Origin: Patescibacteria group bacterium
GTDB lineage: Bacteria; Patescibacteriota; Patescibacteriia; UBA9934
NCBI GenBank assembly: GCA_018896835.1
Contig: JAHILS010000021.1
Span: forward strand, 1-8,800
Reading direction: 5' to 3'
Length of the DNA: 8,800 nt
Positions 6,133 to 8,800 of this stretch are shown piece after piece. A program made the position numbers and the translations under genes. Below the pieces are notes generated by a model that saw only the letters and a list, made by a program, of their open reading frames with translations, did no database searches and was not told where the DNA came from. Position 1 is the stretch's first letter; each line of letters opens with the position of its first letter.

Positions 6133-6605
6133 AAATCTATTTTTTCAAAAGTAGCAAAATAAGTCCAAACAAAGGCTTGAATATCAGTCACGGCTTTCAT
6201 GAAAGTATTGTAATTGTGGCTGATATTTTTTTTATTAATCGTAAACCCCTTGGTTATATGATCATGTAAGATCTTTGTTGACCATCTACGAAACTCGATC
6301 GCTCGTTTAGAATTTGTTCTATAACCCACAGCTAGCATTATATCTAACGAGTAAAGTGCAACTGGCTTGTCTGAATTTGCAATGTGCATTTTTTGCACAT
6401 TGCTTTTTTCATTAACCTCCTTATTACTAAGTATATTTTTTATATGTTTTGTGACTACAGATCTCTCAACTCCAAAAATATCAGCGATTTGGGCTTGCGT
6501 TGCCCAGAACGTTTCTTTTTCTAAATCACCACGTAGCTCAATTGCTCCAGTTTTTGCCTGGTAAACAACTATTTTATTTTCGTTAGCTTTTTTTGATTTT
6601 GGCAT
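6129..6605 (-). CDS. RhuM-family protein, shortened (N-terminal DNA-binding part)
   Basis: This 158-residue protein matches the N-terminal part of the RhuM family (first named from a Salmonella pathogenicity island; role unclear, often beside toxins or restriction genes). A helix-turn-helix segment lies at about 33-58 (FWATQAQIADIFGVERSVVTKHI), followed by NVQKMHIANSDKPVALYSLD (69-88) and the family's most recognisable block, LAVGYRTNSKRAIEFRRWST (91-110), then ILHDHITKGFTINKK. Full-length members as I know them are about 300-340 residues; this one stops shortly after NYNTFMKAVTDIQ, so the C-terminal half is missing. The stop overlaps the kinase start in ATGA, which could be genuine coupling or the scar of a deletion that joined the two genes. 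Start ATG at 6605 lies about 5 nt from the predicted transcription start. No Shine-Dalgarno sequence. Confidence 0.83.
   Translation of the reverse strand: MPKSKKANENKIVVYQAKTGAIELRGDLEKETFWATQAQIADIFGVERSVVTKHIKNILSNKEVNEKSNVQKMHIANSDKPVALYSLDIMLAVGYRTNSKRAIEFRRWSTKILHDHITKGFTINKKNISHNYNTFMKAVTDIQAFVWTYFATFEKIDL
6379..6403 (+). repeat. Perfect 10-bp inverted repeat with T tracts, inside the rhuM-like gene
   Basis: Arms GCAATGTGCA (6379-6388) and TGCACATTGC (6394-6403) with a TTTTT loop, followed on the plus strand by six T (6404-6409). In that orientation it has the form of an intrinsic terminator, antisense to the rhuM-like gene. On the coding strand it encodes SNVQKMHIAN, part of the family's conserved segment, so the DNA symmetry may only reflect the codons. 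Confidence 0.6.
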
Positions 6606-6616
6606 AATATAATTGA

Positions 6617-6625
6617 ATTATACCA
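6617..6625 (-). promoter_or_regulatory. Extended -10 promoter of the leftward rhuM-kinase operon
   Basis: On the minus strand TGG is followed by a perfect TATAAT (6622-6617). No clear -35 is seen at 17 nt. The predicted start near 6610 gives a leader of about 5 nt before the ATG at 6605. It is back to back with the tRNA-Ser promoter. Confidence 0.6.
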
Positions 6626-6630
6626 CGGGC

Positions 6631-6659
6631 TTGAATAATGATTTTAAAAACTGTACTAT
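6631..6659 (+). promoter_or_regulatory. Sigma-70-type promoter of tRNA-Ser
   Basis: -35 TTGAAT (6631-6636), 17-nt spacer, -10 TACTAT (6654-6659). Predicted transcription start near 6666, about 5 nt upstream of the mature tRNA 5' end. Confidence 0.65.
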
Positions 6660-6670
6660 TCGATCGAAAC

Positions 6671-6758
6671 GGAGAGGTCGCATAGTGGCCTAGTGCGCAC
6701 GCTTGGAAAGCGTGTATACCGAAAGGTATCGAGGGTTCGAATCCCTCCCTCTCCGCCA
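6671..6758 (+). tRNA. tRNA-Ser (anticodon GGA)
   Basis: A class II tRNA with complete cloverleaf. Acceptor stem GGAGAGG (6671-6677) pairs with CCTCTCC (6748-6754); discriminator G6755; CCA is encoded (6756-6758). D arm 6680-6696 with GCA/TGC stem; anticodon stem CACGC/GCGTG with loop TTGGAAA (6703-6709) and anticodon GGA at 6705-6707, reading UCC and UCU. The long variable arm has stem TACC-GAAA-GGTA (6717-6728), diagnostic of Ser/Leu/Tyr-type tRNAs. T arm GAGGG-TTCGAAT-CCCTC (6731-6747). It is transcribed rightward from its own promoter, and accessory genes begin beyond its 3' end. Confidence 0.97.
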
Positions 6759-6807
6759 GAGTGATTAGTCAACAAATATAGCTAAATACCAGTAGACGCT
6801 GGGTTGG

Positions 6808-6834
6808 AAATAGAACTTATTAAGTTCTATTTTT
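6808..6834 (+). terminator. Intrinsic terminator after tRNA-Ser
   Basis: Perfect 11-bp inverted repeat AAATAGAACTT (6808-6818) / AAGTTCTATTT (6822-6832) with an ATT loop, ending in a T run (6830-6834). AT-rich stem but well formed; about 50 nt downstream of the tRNA. Between here and 6955 I see no further gene and no convincing promoter for the next operon. Confidence 0.75.
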
Positions 6835-6954
6835 GGTTAAAACAACGTAATTCTGGTAAACTTACAAAGACTTATCAAGTTTTTAGCTTCAATTGATAAA
6901 GGAAAAAATAGCGAACAGCTCGGAGTTTAGATAGATGATTTAATAAAATTAACC

Positions 6955-7557
6955 ATGAAAGGAATAATTTACATAATGACGACCGCTGTTTCTGGTCTGA
7001 TTAAAATAGGTCAGACTGGCACTGATAATTATCAGGAACGAATGCGTTTTCTTGAGGCGAATGGTTACTATAATGTATCTGGCTTAAAAAGATTTTTTGC
7101 AATTGAGCTTGAAGATTACAAAGATAAAGAAAATTTATTAAAAGAAATTTTTAATAAGCATCGTGTCGGGGATAGTGAACTCTTTGCTCTTGATTATGAT
7201 TTGGTACGACAGCTTTTATTGTCATTTGATGGCAAGGTGATTTATCCCAAAGATGTGAATAAAGAAAAGGAATTTGACAAGGTTTCAAAAGCCAGAGAGC
7301 AAGGAGCAAGATTTAGTTTTTATAAAAAAGGGATTAAGGATGGAGAAGAAATTGTTTTTATAGCTGACAAGGAAATTACCGCAAAAGTTGTTGGCGAGCG
7401 CGAAGTAGAATATGGCGAACAAATTTGGAAACTCGCACCGCTAACATACAAAATTTATGAACAAAAGGGTGGACTAAATGATAGTGGCGCATATCAAGGC
7501 GCGGCTTATTGGCAATATCAAGACAGAAGGCTACGAGATTTGCCTGATATTAATTAA
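6955..7557 (+). CDS. GIY-YIG nuclease-like protein with C-terminal DUF4357-like domain
   Basis: This 200-residue protein has an N-terminal GIY-YIG/T5orf172-type module: GIIYIM (3-8), GLIKIGQT (14-21), an ERM containing a candidate catalytic Arg (29), and SELFALD with Glu75 at the expected metal-binding position; KENLLKEIFNKHRV (57-71) fits the helix before it. The C-terminal part (about 118-195) resembles DUF4357: RFSFYKKGIKDGEEIVFI, KVVGEREVEYGEQIWKLAPLT, and GAYQGAAYWQYQDRRLRDL. Such proteins are commonly found with restriction-modification and phage-related genes and are presumed nucleases; the target is unknown. It starts the accessory operon after tRNA-Ser; the next gene begins 8 nt after its stop. 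No Shine-Dalgarno sequence precedes the ATG. Confidence 0.8.
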   Translation: MKGIIYIMTTAVSGLIKIGQTGTDNYQERMRFLEANGYYNVSGLKRFFAIELEDYKDKENLLKEIFNKHRVGDSELFALDYDLVRQLLLSFDGKVIYPKDVNKEKEFDKVSKAREQGARFSFYKKGIKDGEEIVFIADKEITAKVVGEREVEYGEQIWKLAPLTYKIYEQKGGLNDSGAYQGAAYWQYQDRRLRDLPDIN

Positions 7558-7565
7558 ATAAGACT

Positions 7566-8417
7566 ATGGCTCAAAACCAAACTATTACCAAAATAGCGAT
7601 ATTTCAGAAGAAGGAAGTTCGTAAAATTCTTCATAAAAATGAGTGGTGGTTTTCCATTGTCGATATTATTGAAGTATTAACGGATACTCTACGACCACGA
7701 AAATATTGGAGTGATTTGAAGAGGAAGCTTATAAAAGAGGGTTATTCCGAAGTGTCCGATAATATCGGACAGTTGAAAATAACCTCTTCTGACGGTAAAA
7801 AACGAGAAACTGACTGCGCCAACACCGAGACGGTTTTTCGTATTATTCAAGCTATTTCATCGCCAAAAGCTGAACCCTTCAAACGCTGGTTGGCGCGGGT
7901 TGGTTATGAACGAATTGAAGAGATAGAAAACCCAGAACTTGCTACAAAAAGAACTCGTGCTTTGTATAAAGCCAAAGGATATTCGGATGCATGGATTGAG
8001 AAGCGAATGCGTGGAATTGAAGCACGCGAGACACTCACTGATGAATGGAGGAAGCGCGGAGTAAAAGAAGGGCAAGAATATGCGATCCTTACAGCTGAAA
8101 TCTCAAAAGCGACATTCGGGATGACTCCCGGTCAATATCAAAAACTCAAAGGTCTGAAACGGGAAAATTTACGAGACCATATGAATGACCTCGAACTAAT
8201 TTTTGCTATGCTTGGTGAAGCATCAACTACTGAAATCGCTCGTAATAAGAATACGAAAGGATTCTTAGAAAATAAAATCGCCGCGAAAGAAGGAGGCAGC
8301 ATTGCAGGAGAAGCACGCAAAAAACTTGAATTAAAGAGTGGTAAGAAAGTGCCCACTAGCGAAAACTATTTACCAGAACCAAAAAAGGGACGCAAGCTAA
8401 AATCAGAAAACACATGA
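7566..8417 (+). CDS. BRO-N domain protein (phage antirepressor type)
   Basis: This 283-residue protein carries a BRO family N-terminal domain (about 13-117): VRKILHKNEWWFSIVDIIEVL (18-38), KYWSDLKRKL (46-55), LKITSSDGKKRETDCANTE (70-88) and FRIIQAISSPKAEPFKRWLARVG (91-113). BRO-N domains bind DNA and occur in phage antirepressors and chromosomal islands. The rest (about 118-283) follows a pattern I associate with chromosomal BRO proteins: KAKGYSDAWIEKRMRGIEAR, EYAILTAEISKATFGMT, NLRDHMNDLELIFAMLGEASTTEI, GSIAGEARKKLE and a basic tail. Length is typical and no break is seen. It is 8 nt downstream of the GIY-YIG gene, and its TGA stop overlaps the ATG of the DpnI-like remnant. A regulatory role in the island is plausible; its target is not visible. 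Confidence 0.87.
   Translation: MAQNQTITKIAIFQKKEVRKILHKNEWWFSIVDIIEVLTDTLRPRKYWSDLKRKLIKEGYSEVSDNIGQLKITSSDGKKRETDCANTETVFRIIQAISSPKAEPFKRWLARVGYERIEEIENPELATKRTRALYKAKGYSDAWIEKRMRGIEARETLTDEWRKRGVKEGQEYAILTAEISKATFGMTPGQYQKLKGLKRENLRDHMNDLELIFAMLGEASTTEIARNKNTKGFLENKIAAKEGGSIAGEARKKLELKSGKKVPTSENYLPEPKKGRKLKSENT
7735..7788. repeat. Composite hairpin inside the BRO-N gene
   Basis: Inner perfect arms TGTCCGAT (7753-7760) and ATCGGACA (7764-7771) with loop AAT. Outer arms: 7735-7740 AAGAGG pairs with 7783-7788 CCTCTT and 7742-7746 TTATT pairs with 7778-7782 AATAA, with G7741 bulged. Between inner and outer stems is a 6-by-6 internal loop. The 54 nt encode residues about 57-75, a variable loop of the BRO-N domain. 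Confidence 0.6.
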
Positions 8418-8515
8418 AGCTGACTTTTGATGAAAACTTAATAGTGAACTACTACAGTGCTTCTCAAGAAATTAGAGTTTTTAGTGAGGATTGTGTTCAG
8501 AGCTTAGACAGATAA
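8414..8515 (+). pseudogene. Remnant of a DpnI/Dam-replacing-type restriction endonuclease (N-terminus only)
   Basis: An ATG overlapping the BRO-N stop (ATGA, 8414-8417) opens a 33-codon frame beginning MKLTFDENLIVNYYSASQ, then EIRVFSEDCVQSLDR and a TAA. Gap-free, it resembles the start of DpnI as I recall it: shared M, L, F, L, Y, SxSQ, R, ED and V at matching positions. Characterised members continue with a tryptophan (here Cys27), a zinc-binding CPxCG motif and a PD-(D/E)xK nuclease domain; none of that is present, because the frame ends and hsdR begins 16 nt later. I therefore read it as a truncated relic. A functional 33-residue peptide or chance similarity remains possible. The ATGA overlap suggests the intact gene was once coupled to the BRO-N gene. 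Confidence 0.5.
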
Positions 8516-8531
8516 CTTAACAAAATAAATT

Positions 8532-8800
8532 ATGGCAAATTCTAAAGAAGCAAAGGCACGAATAAAAATAAACAAACTCCTTGAACAAGCGGGCTGGAGA
8601 TTTTTTGACCTGCCTGTCGGCGAGGCAGGTAACGAAACAGGACAAGCAAATATTTCGCTTGAACCAAATGTAAAACTTCCCCAAAAAGACATTGATGCTT
8701 TTGGCGAAGATTTTGAATCTACAAAAAACGGATTTATTGATTTTTTATTGCTCGATGAAAAAGGTTTCCCGCTCGTTATTTTGGAAGCCAAAAAAGAAGA
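8532..8800 (+). CDS. hsdR: Type I restriction enzyme subunit R, N-terminal part (gene runs off the right edge)
   Basis: The first 89 residues are visible. They match the N-terminal nuclease domain of type I HsdR subunits: RIKINKLLEQAGWRF (10-24), ISLEPNVKLP (41-50), GFIDFLLLDEKGFPLVILEAKKE (67-89). The PD-(D/E)xK residues are Asp70, Glu85 and Lys87. A full HsdR would continue with a helicase motor domain beyond the window and act with HsdM and HsdS to cleave unmodified DNA; those partners are not seen here. The ATG at 8532 follows an AT-only stretch with no Shine-Dalgarno sequence and fits the family's N-terminus. Residues 26-33 (DLPVGEAG) come from a palindromic stretch of DNA that looks inserted in frame between RFF and NETGQANISLE. 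Confidence is limited only by the truncation. Confidence 0.88.
   Translation, partial: MANSKEAKARIKINKLLEQAGWRFFDLPVGEAGNETGQANISLEPNVKLPQKDIDAFGEDFESTKNGFIDFLLLDEKGFPLVILEAKKE
8608..8630. repeat. GC-rich palindrome within hsdR coding sequence
   Basis: Perfect 8-bp arms ACCTGCCT (8608-8615) and AGGCAGGT (8623-8630) around loop GTCGGCG. It stands out in an AT-rich gene. With the preceding G it makes exactly eight codons (8607-8630), so removing it would keep the frame. It resembles the class of short GC-rich hairpins seen at 4828-4857, though the sequences are not homologous. Confidence 0.7.

Noticed and set aside
6858..6885. AAACTT / AAGTTT inverted repeat as a second terminator or operator
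   Set aside because: Arms of only 6 A/T-rich base pairs with a loop of over 10 nt; expected by chance in this AT-rich spacer.
8504..8791. 95-codon open frame on the minus strand
   Set aside because: It is antisense to the hsdR start, which carries clear PD-(D/E)xK nuclease motifs on the plus strand.

Overview
The window most resembles a chromosomal segment of a small-genome, AT-leaning bacterium, and my best guess is a member of the Candidate Phyla Radiation (Patescibacteria/Parcubacteria-like). This rests on the ligA-gatC-gatA-thiol-oxidoreductase cluster, the absence of a recognisable Shine-Dalgarno sequence upstream of the genes whose starts can be inspected, the scattered short GC-rich palindromes, and the RhuM, BRO-N and GIY-YIG/DUF4357 accessory proteins. 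The taxonomic call is inference. The genetic code appears standard, with TGA used as a stop.

Positions 1-4800 are housekeeping. A truncated unknown gene points left from a compact divergent promoter region that carries an 11-bp tandem repeat. Rightward, a tight operon encodes NAD-dependent DNA ligase (ligA, GTG start, probably leaderless), the GatC and GatA subunits of the tRNA-dependent amidotransferase, and a membrane-anchored DsbA-like thioredoxin-fold protein with a CPYC active site. gatB is not in the window.

Positions 4789-5134 hold no gene. They contain two diverged copies of a repeat, the first carrying a roughly 30-bp insertion made of two GC-rich hairpins, followed by a bidirectional intrinsic terminator between convergent transcription units.

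Positions 5135-6605 form a leftward operon with two ATGA overlaps: a shortened RhuM-like DNA-binding protein, a uridine-kinase-like P-loop kinase and a 105-residue protein of unknown function. It starts from an extended -10 promoter divergent from the tRNA-Ser promoter.

Positions 6671-6834 hold tRNA-Ser(GGA) with encoded CCA, its own promoter and a terminator. Downstream of the tRNA, to the window end, is an accessory island with the look of defence or mobile DNA: a GIY-YIG/DUF4357 protein, a BRO-N antirepressor-type protein, a 33-codon remnant resembling the N-terminus of DpnI/Dam-replacing restriction endonucleases, and the start of a type I restriction subunit HsdR. The hsdR coding sequence carries a palindrome that looks like an in-frame insertion. 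I see no CRISPR array, insertion sequence or replication origin.
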